A stretch of DNA of 64,000 nt from UBA830 sp002295635. GTDB taxonomy: Bacteria; Pseudomonadota; Alphaproteobacteria; MPNO01; UBA830. Every line of letters starts with the position of its first letter. The stretch's first letter is position 1. Positions 7,701-15,305 of this stretch are shown piece after piece. The stretch lies in contig DBHK01000027.1 in the NCBI GenBank assembly GCA_002295635.1, positions 1-64,000 on the forward strand, in the 5' to 3' direction. Both the position numbers and the translations under genes were made by a program. Under the pieces are notes generated by a model. That model saw only the letters and a program-made list of their open reading frames with translations, did not search any database and was not told the origin of the DNA.

Positions 7701-9179
7701 CTACCGATACTTTTCCGGCAGGTGCTTTGCATACTTGGCACGGATACGATCGTCGAGTTCTTGCGAAGATCGCGCAACAGCCGGGAAATCATCGCGTTTT
7801 CGGAAAGGGATGCAAGCATCAACGACGACACGTGAATTACGGCGGTCGTGATCATCGTCGTAGCACATCGGATCCAGGTGGGTGCTCCAGCAACCGTTTA
7901 TAATATCTATTCCTTCTCGCGGGTCATGGCGTGTGCACATTGCCCAGACCACGTCATTCATATTCGCTGGATCTATATCGTCATCCACCACCACTACCCA
8001 GCGGTTTGCGTAGGCGCCAGCGTGGCATTGCGATGCGACTAGTCCTACCTGTTTCGAATGGCCACCATACATCTGTTTGATCGAAACTGTTAGCCACATA
8101 CGGCTACCGCCTGCTTCATGCGCGTAGACACCCTGGACGCCGGGAATACCGGCGGCTTCCAGCTGGTTCCAGACGGCGGCAGCACGGTATGCTCCCATAT
8201 AGTAAGTGTTGTCATTAGGTGGAACTGCCGGAATCGCGCCGGTAATAACCGGATTGTCCCGGTGCATAAGTGTTTCGATTCGGATCGCTGGTTCTGGTCG
8301 CTGACCGCCAGCATAATATCCAGTCCATTCGCCAAGCGGGCCTTCAAGAATCTCGTCATCGACGTCGATGAAGCCCTCGAACGCGATCTCGGCACTGGCG
8401 GGAACCGGAAGCCCTGTAGTTGGCATGTTTATAACTTCTACGCTCTCTCCGAAGATGCCGCCCACTACATCCAATTCGTTAGTTTCATAGGGTACTTCAA
8501 ACCCCCCGATCATAAACATCACTGGGTGGACACCCGCCACCACAGCGACCGGACATTTCTCGCCTCTATCATGATATTTTTTCATGAGGAGACGGGCATG
8601 TTTACCGGGAGACATCATCACGGTAGCGACGCGAGGTTCATGCGCCTGAACTCGATAAGTACCGTAATTTACCCATCCAGTATCTGGGTCTCGCATAGCC
8701 ACTATGCAGCCAGTACCAATGAAGTTTCCGCCATCGTGTTCATGCCATTTGGGCGACGGTAGGCTCTGGATATTAACAGCTTCTCCTTCTGTGACGTTCT
8801 CGACGAGCGGTCCTCCGTTAACTTCTACCGGCCGATGAGCTGGCGCCTCACCTAGGTAGTGGCGCCACCACCTGATCAAGTCTTCTTCGGTTGCTTCAGG
8901 AGGAAGGCCCAGCGCTATCGCACAACGCGGGCGAGACATGATGATATTGGCAAGGACACGGTGGCCATTGGGGAAGCCGGGAACGTCGTCGAATAACAGC
9001 GCCGGATTATCAAGGTCGCGCATAAAAATATCAACGAGGCCGCCAATATCCTCTTCGGTTTCGGCACCACTTATTCTCTCTAACTCGCCAATTTTATCGA
9101 TTTCATCGAGAAAATTACGAAGATCTTTATTTGCCACGTCTAGTCTCCCTACGCTTAGCGCTGTCATCTTACCAGACAA
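7701..9179 (-). CDS. UbiD family decarboxylase
   Basis: Prenyl-FMN-dependent (de)carboxylase acting on an aromatic or alpha,beta-unsaturated acid; 492 residues. It shows the family's prFMN/Mn region NYGTYRVQ and the catalytic Glu segment EGPLGEWTGYYAGG, the RPEPAIRI strand and the NDNTYYMGAY block. It is unlikely to be the ubiquinone-biosynthesis enzyme: it lies with a TauD dioxygenase and catabolic genes, and no ubiX-like flavin prenyltransferase is nearby, so prFMN must come from elsewhere in the genome. ATG at 9167 (residue 5) is an alternative start. Likely substrate: a hydroxylated aromatic carboxylate (inference). Confidence 0.9.
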   Translation of the reverse strand: MSGKMTALSVGRLDVANKDLRNFLDEIDKIGELERISGAETEEDIGGLVDIFMRDLDNPALLFDDVPGFPNGHRVLANIIMSRPRCAIALGLPPEATEEDLIRWWRHYLGEAPAHRPVEVNGGPLVENVTEGEAVNIQSLPSPKWHEHDGGNFIGTGCIVAMRDPDTGWVNYGTYRVQAHEPRVATVMMSPGKHARLLMKKYHDRGEKCPVAVVAGVHPVMFMIGGFEVPYETNELDVVGGIFGESVEVINMPTTGLPVPASAEIAFEGFIDVDDEILEGPLGEWTGYYAGGQRPEPAIRIETLMHRDNPVITGAIPAVPPNDNTYYMGAYRAAAVWNQLEAAGIPGVQGVYAHEAGGSRMWLTVSIKQMYGGHSKQVGLVASQCHAGAYANRWVVVVDDDIDPANMNDVVWAMCTRHDPREGIDIINGCWSTHLDPMCYDDDHDRRNSRVVVDACIPFRKRDDFPAVARSSQELDDRIRAKYAKHLPEKYR

Positions 9180-9214
9180 TTGAATCTTCAGAGCCTGCGG
9201 TCAAGGCGTGTTAA

Positions 9215-10063
9215 TCAGGTATGCCAATCGGTTATGGTAAGACGACGCAAAAGCCTCTCCTCTCCCTCTGGAAAATCTGTGCGAGCATGGTTCAGGCATC
9301 GATTATCCCAGATTAAGAGATCTCGGGCTTTCCATTTGTGGGAGTATACAAAATCAGGATTTTCAGCGTGATCGAACAAAATGTTAAGTAGATCATCGCT
9401 CTCATCTCGCTTCATACCGATGACGTGGCGCGTCATTAAACGGCTCAGATATAATGATTTACGGTTGGTCACCGGGTGCAACTTAACAAGGCCGTGGGTC
9501 GCAGCAGATGTGTCTGGTTCAGTTTCCTCGGTGGTTTCCTCGCGAAAGGTGTCGTCGTAGCCGTAGAGGTTTCTGACCTGTAATTGGTCAATACGGCTTT
9601 TTAGATCTTCATCTAACGCGTCGTAAGCCATGGCTAGGTTGGCAAACAATGTATCCCCGCCGCGGGATGGCAATTTTATTGCGTAAAGTGTGGTCGCGGC
9701 ATAGGGCGTATCCCTGTGTGCGCCATCGGAATGAAATTGCATTTCGCCGTCCGGCAAAGACCCGATAGGCTCACCGTTTTTCCGGATATTACTGACCAGC
9801 ATTACACCACGATTTCTGACTTCTCCCCCCCCATAACCGGATCGAACTCGATATCCTGAATCTACCGGCCCGAAAAGGTCACCAAACCTGATCTGATCGG
9901 ACGCCGTCAGCTTTTGACCTCGAATGCATAGAATTGAGTTCTTGTAGAAAGTTTCTCTAATCAATCCCGCAGTGTCATCATCCACTGGTCTTGTTAGATC
10001 CACGCCTTCTACCACCGAACCGACTATGTTACTCAGAGGTTTAATATTTATCGTTGAAGACAT
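9215..10063 (-). CDS. TauD/TfdA family Fe(II)/2-oxoglutarate dioxygenase
   Basis: Non-heme iron, 2-oxoglutarate-dependent dioxygenase, 282 residues. The facial triad is visible as His111 and Asp113 (FHSDGAHRDTP) and His259 (DNRCLNHARTD), with the 2-oxoglutarate-binding Arg in LLRRLTI (about residue 274). SIGSLPDGEMQFHSD is the usual family lead-in. Members hydroxylate taurine, aryloxyacetates, sulfonates and many other acids, so the substrate is open. It is 35 bp upstream of ubiD on the same strand and divergent from an FAH-family hydrolase, which fits an oxygenase feeding an aromatic or acid degradation route. Confidence 0.88.
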   Translation of the reverse strand: MSSTINIKPLSNIVGSVVEGVDLTRPVDDDTAGLIRETFYKNSILCIRGQKLTASDQIRFGDLFGPVDSGYRVRSGYGGGEVRNRGVMLVSNIRKNGEPIGSLPDGEMQFHSDGAHRDTPYAATTLYAIKLPSRGGDTLFANLAMAYDALDEDLKSRIDQLQVRNLYGYDDTFREETTEETEPDTSAATHGLVKLHPVTNRKSLYLSRLMTRHVIGMKRDESDDLLNILFDHAENPDFVYSHKWKARDLLIWDNRCLNHARTDFPEGEERLLRRLTITDWHT

Positions 10064-10147
10064 TGTAGAAAACTATGTACCGGCAAGATGATCCCTGTCA
10101 AAAGGGAATTTGAAGACAAACCGAATACACACAAAGGGATCAAGCCT

Positions 10148-11041
10148 ATGACGAGTTTCAGGTTGCTGAATTATGCGGGTATTGAGGGTGAGCCTCGCCC
10201 CGGGATTGTAGTCGGCGATTCAGTCATCGATCTTAGTTCCGCAGGTATGAGTGGATCCACATATGAAATGCTTCAGAATTGGGATGCCAATCACGAGAAA
10301 TTGGTGAAAATCGCTGGTGATGCCGAGTTGCACGAGCAGTATCCTCTATCGGATACTGACCTTCTTGCCCCCATTCTATATCCGCCGATCGTATACAATG
10401 CCGCTGCCAATTACATTGATCACCAAAAGGAAATGTCAGGCGGGAAGCAGCTCGTAAAGGAAGATACCCATCCCTATTTTTTTCTTAAAGCCGGGCCGCA
10501 TTGCATTATAGGCCCAGGAGCCGATATCCGATTGCCGGCTGTATCAGATTTTATTGATTGGGAGGCGGAACTAGCGGTCGTGATTGGAAAGCCCGCCCGG
10601 AATATTAAGGCGAAAAATGCCTCACAATACATTGCCGGTTATACCATCTTCAACGACCTGTCGGCGCGTGACATGAAACCCGTTGGGCGGACATTCAACG
10701 TGCACTGGTTTGCCCACAAGAATTTTGATGGTTCTGGTCCGATGGGTCCATGGATGGTGCCCGCCTCGGATATTCCCGATCCACATAATTTAGATATCAA
10801 GCTTTGGTTGAACGATGAACTGAAGCAGGACTCAAACTCAAAATACTTGTTCTTCAATATCTTCGAGCAGATCGAATACATTTCTGCTCGTATGACTATG
10901 CGCCCTGGCGATATAATTGCCACTGGAACGCCATCCGGTGTAGGGGCCCCCTATGGGGGGCGTTTGAAACCAGGCGATACGGTGACGATAGAAATTGGCG
11001 GAATCGGAAAGTTGGTCAATCCGGTAGTGCAGGGGGACTGA
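10148..11041 (+). CDS. Fumarylacetoacetate hydrolase (FAH) family protein
   Basis: 297-residue FAH-superfamily enzyme that cleaves or isomerises a C-C bond in beta-diketo or 2-hydroxy-dienoate type acids. Metal ligands are visible in DWEAELAVVIG (Glu, Glu) and the downstream SARDMKPVGRTF block; IATGTPSGVG is the family's C-terminal signature. I start at ATG 10148 because AAAGGGA lies about 8 bases upstream; the longer frame from 10088 adds a non-conserved stretch. The only plus-strand gene in this island and divergent from tauD, so the 85-bp gap probably holds both promoters. Confidence 0.88.
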   Translation: MTSFRLLNYAGIEGEPRPGIVVGDSVIDLSSAGMSGSTYEMLQNWDANHEKLVKIAGDAELHEQYPLSDTDLLAPILYPPIVYNAAANYIDHQKEMSGGKQLVKEDTHPYFFLKAGPHCIIGPGADIRLPAVSDFIDWEAELAVVIGKPARNIKAKNASQYIAGYTIFNDLSARDMKPVGRTFNVHWFAHKNFDGSGPMGPWMVPASDIPDPHNLDIKLWLNDELKQDSNSKYLFFNIFEQIEYISARMTMRPGDIIATGTPSGVGAPYGGRLKPGDTVTIEIGGIGKLVNPVVQGD

Positions 11042-11050
11042 ACCTCACTT

Positions 11051-11422
11051 CTAAATAATCGTAGCGGATTGATCCGAATAGTTTATCCTGACATTAAAGC
11101 TTCCTTCGTTCATAGACCAATTCCAAATGTCGAATTCGCGTAGGCCGGCGGCATGGAGGGGATCCTTCATCGCGATTTCATGCGCGTGTTCGAACGAGTC
11201 CGCACGAACTATGATCATGCCGGTACGCACCTTATCTTCATCCTGCGTTTCCATTGGCCCAGCGGCAAACAGGATTCCTTGTCGTTCTAGTTCCACCTGA
11301 CGTTCTAGATGTTGTGGCAAAAGCTCCATTATTTTGTCTTTTGGCGCGGTCGGCCGAGTGAAGATGACATATAAACCTTTCAGCGGTATATCCTTGGTTT
11401 TTGGTGTTTTTGTGATCGCCAT
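11051..11422 (-). CDS. YciI-like (YCII-related) family protein
   Basis: Small 123-residue protein of the YciI/dimeric alpha-beta barrel group. The sequence GLYVIFTRPTAPKDKI, the HLERQVELERQGILFAAGPM block and RADSFEHAHEIAMKDPLHAAG match YciI-like domains, which often act as muconolactone-isomerase-like or dehydrochlorinase-like enzymes. The conserved His in the N-terminal third and the Asp of KDPLHAAG are present. It is tail-to-tail with the FAH gene, 9 bp apart. Function in this pathway is unknown. Confidence 0.75.
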   Translation of the reverse strand: MAITKTPKTKDIPLKGLYVIFTRPTAPKDKIMELLPQHLERQVELERQGILFAAGPMETQDEDKVRTGMIIVRADSFEHAHEIAMKDPLHAAGLREFDIWNWSMNEGSFNVRINYSDQSATII

Positions 11423-11480
11423 TTAGGACCTTTCTTTTTGTTGGTGGCCTAGACTATTAATGCCATTCAAGGGAATGCAT

Positions 11481-11594
11481 CTGGTGAAGCTGGGTGCCTT
11501 AGTCGAACTTGGACCGGTGACGTAAACACCGGTACCGACTTCCAAAGCAATTGTTACTGTGCAGCAGATGGCGCGGGTGCGAGGATTGACCTAA
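11481..11594 (+). pseudogene. Possible 3' remnant of an octopine/ketopantoate reductase-type dehydrogenase
   Basis: A short open stretch reading LVKLGALVELGPVT, then an in-frame TAA, then TPVPTSKAIVTVQQMARV and a final TAA. The pattern 'ELG...GVPTPT..AI..L' is typical of the last helix of 6-phosphogluconate-dehydrogenase-like reductases (ketopantoate reductase, octopine/nopaline dehydrogenase). Nothing of the Rossmann domain is left. It is short, so the call is tentative. Confidence 0.35.
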
Positions 11595-11604
11595 GCCTGT
11601 GGTA

Positions 11605-12651
11605 TTATCTATCCAATGTGTTTGGTGAGAATACTTCGCTGAGATCAAGTTTCCGCGGAGTTAGACCCTGTTCATAAGAATAAAGTGTAATGGCTTCGAG
11701 TTCTTCGCGGTTGGCAATAACACCCTGCCGGACCAACGGGGTACGCAAGGCGGCCTCCGCCTCCCGAGGCAAGAGCCCAGTTTCAAGGTGGTCCATAACC
11801 ATGGACATGCGCTGATTCTCCACATATTCAGTTGCTTCCTCGAACGCCTTGAATATGTTTAGGATTACCCAAGGATGTTCCTCCGCAAATTTTCGCTTAA
11901 TCACCATTCCGTGATTTATGGGATAAAGGTTATTTTTAGCGTAGTAGCGTTTTCCTTCGGCATAAGGGTCAGGGAAGAGTGGTGCGAAATCCGGGTGATT
12001 GTGGAGATCGGCGGTACTCCGGTCGACAAGGTTTCCACCTGGTAGATAGAGCAGTGTCGCATCTAGTTCTTTGGCAAGAAGCATCTCGCCCATGTTAGTC
12101 TCAGCGGGTATGCGGTGCACCTTGACGCCATCGGGCGGCTCGAAACCTGTAGAACCTCCGTGACTTATATCTGGTGTACGTTCCATCCAGAATTCCATGT
12201 CCTTCGGAGCAACCCCAAATTCATGTTCGAGAATACCGCGAGACCAAAGCGCTGCAGTCTGCTGGTACTCCGGTACGCCAACTCTTTTGCCGGCGAGATC
12301 TTCAGGTCTTTGGATCCCGGAATCCTTCCGGATCAAAATCCAATTCTGGAAAAAATAATGCGTCGAGAAGATCGGCAGGCCAATGAAACGGTCGTCGCCG
12401 CTCGCAATTGCCATCAGAAGCGACGACATCGACATTTCCGATATGTCGAATTCAGAGAACTTAAGCTGCCGCCAAAAAAGTTCAGACGGGTGAAGTTCCA
12501 CGGGTGCTAGATCGATCCCCTCGGCATTAAACATTCCGTCGAGTATCGGCCGTGTTCGGAGATTTGGTGTTAGGGCAATACTTAATGACAACCCTTGTCC
12601 ACTACCACCGCGAGTTCGCGCCTTAATTGTCTCGGGTCCCATTGATGACAT
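11605..12651 (-). CDS. 4,5-dihydroxyphthalate decarboxylase-like / ABC substrate-binding fold protein
   Basis: 348-residue protein of the periplasmic-binding-protein fold most like 4,5-dihydroxyphthalate decarboxylase and NMT1-like proteins. Diagnostic blocks: RPILDGMFNAEGIDL near the start, FSEFDISEMSMSSLL, IPEDLAGKRVGVPEYQ-like segment at about residues 115-130, and WILIRKDSGI. No signal peptide is seen, which favours the cytoplasmic decarboxylase-like subgroup over a transporter protein. Start ATG 12651 is preceded by TTGGAGAG; the longer frame to 12789 would overlap the upstream aldolase gene. Together with UbiD and class II aldolase it suggests decarboxylation of a dihydroxy-aromatic acid. 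Confidence 0.75.
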   Translation of the reverse strand: MSSMGPETIKARTRGGSGQGLSLSIALTPNLRTRPILDGMFNAEGIDLAPVELHPSELFWRQLKFSEFDISEMSMSSLLMAIASGDDRFIGLPIFSTHYFFQNWILIRKDSGIQRPEDLAGKRVGVPEYQQTAALWSRGILEHEFGVAPKDMEFWMERTPDISHGGSTGFEPPDGVKVHRIPAETNMGEMLLAKELDATLLYLPGGNLVDRSTADLHNHPDFAPLFPDPYAEGKRYYAKNNLYPINHGMVIKRKFAEEHPWVILNIFKAFEEATEYVENQRMSMVMDHLETGLLPREAEAALRTPLVRQGVIANREELEAITLYSYEQGLTPRKLDLSEVFSPNTLDR

Positions 12652-12667
12652 CTTCTTGCTCTCCAAA

Positions 12668-13381
12668 TTACGAATTCTTAGTAGCGCGACGGCACCAGAC
12701 TTCCCAAGCCCGATCAAGACTAATCGGCGCCTGCTGCATACTCGTACACTCCTCGATTTCGATATCCGTAAGGAAGTCAGGCTCGCCAATCATCATGGTT
12801 TGAAGTTGTAGTTTAGCGTTTACCTGCAGATAAATTGCCTTCATCACTGTCTCTTCTACAGTGGCTCCCGTCACGACACAGCCGTGGCGTTTCATCAATG
12901 CGATCATACCGCTTCCTAGTGAAGCCGCCAGGTCTCGGCCCTGTTCCATGGTTACGACAAGATGGTTGGTTTCACCGAATTTATCGCGCATATCCCATAC
13001 CGGGATGTTCTTTCCGATGGGGGCGCAAGTGTGTGTGACCGGGCGGAGCGGCGTGCCAGTTGAGGCAAAGGGGATCACTTCGTACGAATGATTATGAATT
13101 ACCACGTTTACATCTGGCCGCTGCTCATAAATTGCCCCATGGATCATTCGCTCGCTATAAGGCCGTCGGTCGCCGGCATCGATGGCTTCGCCGTCTAGCC
13201 GATAAGTGACTATATCGTCTGTCTCTATTAGTTCCGGCGCCCGGGCACGCGACAGGAGATATTTCTCCCGATCGCCGGGGTGTCGAAAGCTAATGTGGCC
13301 GTATGCGTCAACTACTTCTTCGTGCGCAAGTATGTGATTGGCGACGACGATATTGTTTAACGTTCCGGCGTCTACATTCAT
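12668..13381 (-). CDS. Class II aldolase/adducin family protein
   Basis: 237-residue zinc-dependent aldolase or decarboxylase-like protein. The zinc ligands appear in VVIHNHSYEVI (His-x-His) and KRHGCVV, and YGHISFRHPGD is the usual N-terminal motif ('GHISVR'). Family members include fuculose aldolases and aromatic decarboxylases such as those acting on hydroxylated benzoates or indole derivatives. Start ATG 13381 has AAAGGA seven bases upstream; the longer frame lacks conservation. It ends 16 bp before the dihydroxyphthalate decarboxylase-like gene, so they are likely cotranscribed. Confidence 0.85.
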   Translation of the reverse strand: MNVDAGTLNNIVVANHILAHEEVVDAYGHISFRHPGDREKYLLSRARAPELIETDDIVTYRLDGEAIDAGDRRPYSERMIHGAIYEQRPDVNVVIHNHSYEVIPFASTGTPLRPVTHTCAPIGKNIPVWDMRDKFGETNHLVVTMEQGRDLAASLGSGMIALMKRHGCVVTGATVEETVMKAIYLQVNAKLQLQTMMIGEPDFLTDIEIEECTSMQQAPISLDRAWEVWCRRATKNS

Positions 13382-13462
13382 GCGTTGTCCTTTGTTCACA
13401 CTTGGGCCTTTATGGCCAAGAAGAGAAATTACAGCGATCGAAATCCCGGTATGGCCCAATAC

Positions 13463-13491
13463 GGCGGGCTGGCATTTTTATGCCGCCCGCC
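13463..13491 (-). terminator. Strong hairpin after the peroxiredoxin-like selenoprotein gene
   Basis: A 7-bp GC stem (GGCGGGC/GCCCGCC), one bulged base and a further 5-bp stem (GGCAT/ATGCC) around a 4-base A/T loop. It begins 9 bases after the stop codon of the peroxiredoxin-like gene on the minus strand and lies before the aldolase gene. There is no U-run behind it, so it may limit read-through or stabilise the mRNA end instead of being a classical terminator. Confidence 0.45.
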
Positions 13492-13500
13492 GGATCAGAA

Positions 13501-13968
13501 TCAGCGGGATTCGTAGAAATTGATAAGTTTGACCACGTCTTCAGCCTGCATACGACCCAATGGGCCGTCACAGTAGCTAGATGCGATAACATTGTTATCA
13601 GGGCCGAGTATAAATTCGGACGGCTGGATGATCTGACGGCGGTCCTCCCACCAAGATCCCAAAGCGTCCGCCATATCACGACTTACACCTTCGCCAACAG
13701 GGAAGTTAACTTCGTCAGCGACCTGACTCGATTCTTCTCCCGTGTCGATACTTGCTGCGACGACAGATACACCAATCTTATCTAGTTCTGCCTTTTGGTC
13801 TGAAAAGCCGACTAACTGTCGGCGACAGTAGGGTCACCAATGACCCCGGTAAAATAGAATAACCTTATATTTTGTATCGAGGCCTCTTGGAAGGTCCATC
13901 GAACCACCCCCGACAAGACCGAGCGTCATGTCGGGGAATGCGTCGCCTATACCAAGTTTATCGGGCAT
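13501..13968 (-). CDS. Selenocysteine-containing peroxiredoxin-like protein (AhpC/TSA family), UGA-recoded
   Basis: Thiol-peroxidase-like protein of 155 residues with an in-frame TGA at codon 45 (13836-13834). The context reads VILFYRGHW-U-PYCRRQL, and the peroxiredoxin-like family has Cys exactly there (GHWCPYC). After the TGA the protein continues without a break: VSVVAASIDTGEES, FPVGEGVSRDMADALGSWW and IIQPSEFILGPD are family-typical. The start ATG 13968 has a near-perfect AAAGGAGGA ribosome site. selA, selB and tRNA-Sec lie 10 kb upstream on the same strand, and a hairpin suitable as a SECIS element follows the TGA. Sec45 would be the peroxide-attacking residue and Cys48 could resolve it. 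Standard gene callers would miss this gene. It follows the AhpD-like selenoprotein by 126 bp. Confidence 0.9.
13807..13823 (-). promoter_or_regulatory. Candidate bacterial SECIS hairpin of the peroxiredoxin-like gene
   Basis: Perfect 6-bp stem GCCGAC/GTCGGC with the loop AGTTA, separated from the in-frame UGA by ten bases to the stem and sixteen to the loop. The loop has G in its second position. Outer pairs GTC/GAC can extend it across a bulge. This distance and shape agree with known bSECIS requirements for SelB binding. An overlapping alternative hairpin ACTGTC-GCC-GACAGT also exists, so the active fold is not certain. Confidence 0.6.
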
Positions 13969-14094
13969 ACGTCCTCCTTTTTGTCAAATAATCGCGGCAA
14001 GTTTATACTTTAATAGCCAAACTATGCATGGTGGTGTTTTCCAAAGCAACGACATAGCTGGATGTCGCCAGTTAATTTTTCTTAATGCGGGATA

Positions 14095-15234
14095 TTACTC
14101 AGCTGCCGAGTTTATCCCAATACTGTCCAGTATCTCCTTCTGCCGGCCAAATTCATCAATACCAATTTCTTTTCGAAGATCGGCACTCATCTCCGCTTTG
14201 TCGGCTTCCAATGGCGCACCTGTAGCATCGGCCACACGATCGATGGCGTTGAAAAGAGCGGCTACGCCCGCAGAGTCAACTACTGCGTCGGGACCAAGGG
14301 CCTTAAGGATTTCCTGCCGGGCATTGGTAAGGCGAGGCCTATCTTCGCCGAGGATGGCCTCGGCGAATTCAATCATAAGTTCGCCGTATTCAATTCCGGT
14401 ATTTCCCGCATCGGCGCCGCCGGTGATGGCATTATAGTCGAGATTGTTTCCAGAGTATTCGCTGCCCGCACGGAGCAGTACCGAGTGGCTAGTCGTTCAA
14501 TAAGTACATTGATTGAGCGCCGATACTCGCGCTGCCAGCAATTCGATCTGCAGATGTGTGATTGCGCGAAACTCCTGAGTAAAATCTCGCATCTCGGGGC
14601 CGCTTAGATACTGCGCTGCGACCACGTCAAAGAACCCACGCGCCTCATCAGGTACTAAGGTAAGGGCTCGACGAATATTAGACTCCGGCCCTACAAAGTA
14701 ATCTGCCTCATTCGGGCCATATTCGTCCCAAGCTATGTTAGGTGACCACGCTTGGTGCTGACGTGCCTCAGCCGGGCGATAGTACGAAGGTTCACCGCTC
14801 TGGGCTTCTGGCAAAGCGCGGACTGGCACACCGATCCCATTAGCGAAGGTATCGATCGCGGTAGTATGAGCCACTATGCTGACGATTTCGACGAAGTGCG
14901 TTTCCAGAATACCGCTATCGATGGTTTTCTTGTACCACGTTTGTGTCAAACGACCTGGGTCCGCAACGATCAGATGGATCATATTTACCCAATTTTGGGG
15001 TAGGTCAGTCCCGGAATCGAAGGGTTCGGTAATAGAAAATGGTGATAGTGCTTCCCTGATTTTTGCGTAGCCGGGACAGTCCCGAGCGTGGCGCGCCTCC
15101 GCCATCACTTTGAGACGCTCCTCGCCTGTTAGCCAATTTCCCGCTTTAGATAATCTATCCCAAGCGCGTTGATGGGCTTCGACAATGTCTTCTCGAACGG
15201 AATAAGGCGAGTCATCGTAATTGATGTTTGACAT
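14095..15234 (-). CDS. Selenocysteine-containing AhpD/carboxymuconolactone-decarboxylase-like protein, UGA-recoded
   Basis: A 379-residue protein made of two AhpD-like helical repeats, read through a TGA at codon 246 (14499-14497). The second repeat has E231...C243-T-Y-U246...H250, exactly the spacing of the AhpD catalytic set (Glu, 12 residues, CxxC, His four further); Sec replaces the second, peroxide-reactive Cys. Coding clearly continues after the TGA in the same frame (TTSHSVLLRAGSE, then a helical C-terminal domain of about 130 residues with ALGPDAVVDSAGVAALFNAI) to TAA 14097. Without recoding the protein would end just inside the active site. The first repeat (VEIVSIVAHTTAIDTFANG) lacks Cys. 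A SECIS-like hairpin follows the TGA. It lies 66 bp after the amidohydrolase gene and 126 bp before the peroxiredoxin-like selenoprotein. Automatic annotation would split it at 14497. Confidence 0.9.
14462..14478 (-). promoter_or_regulatory. Candidate bacterial SECIS hairpin of the AhpD-like gene
   Basis: Six-pair stem CTGCTC/GGGCAG (one G-U pair) with loop CGTGC, 24 bases after the in-frame UGA. The loop has G in the second position. Position and geometry fit the accepted window for bacterial SECIS elements (apical loop roughly 16-37 bases after UGA). Confidence 0.55.
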
Positions 15235-15305
15235 GACGTATCTCCACTTCGGAAACGTACCTTATTTTGGTCGACCTCTAGGGTCAAACGTGATCCTAAG
15301 ATACT

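Noticed and set aside
8118..8762. 214-codon plus-strand frame inside ubiD
   Set aside because: Shadow frame opposite a strongly conserved gene, with no recognisable protein features.
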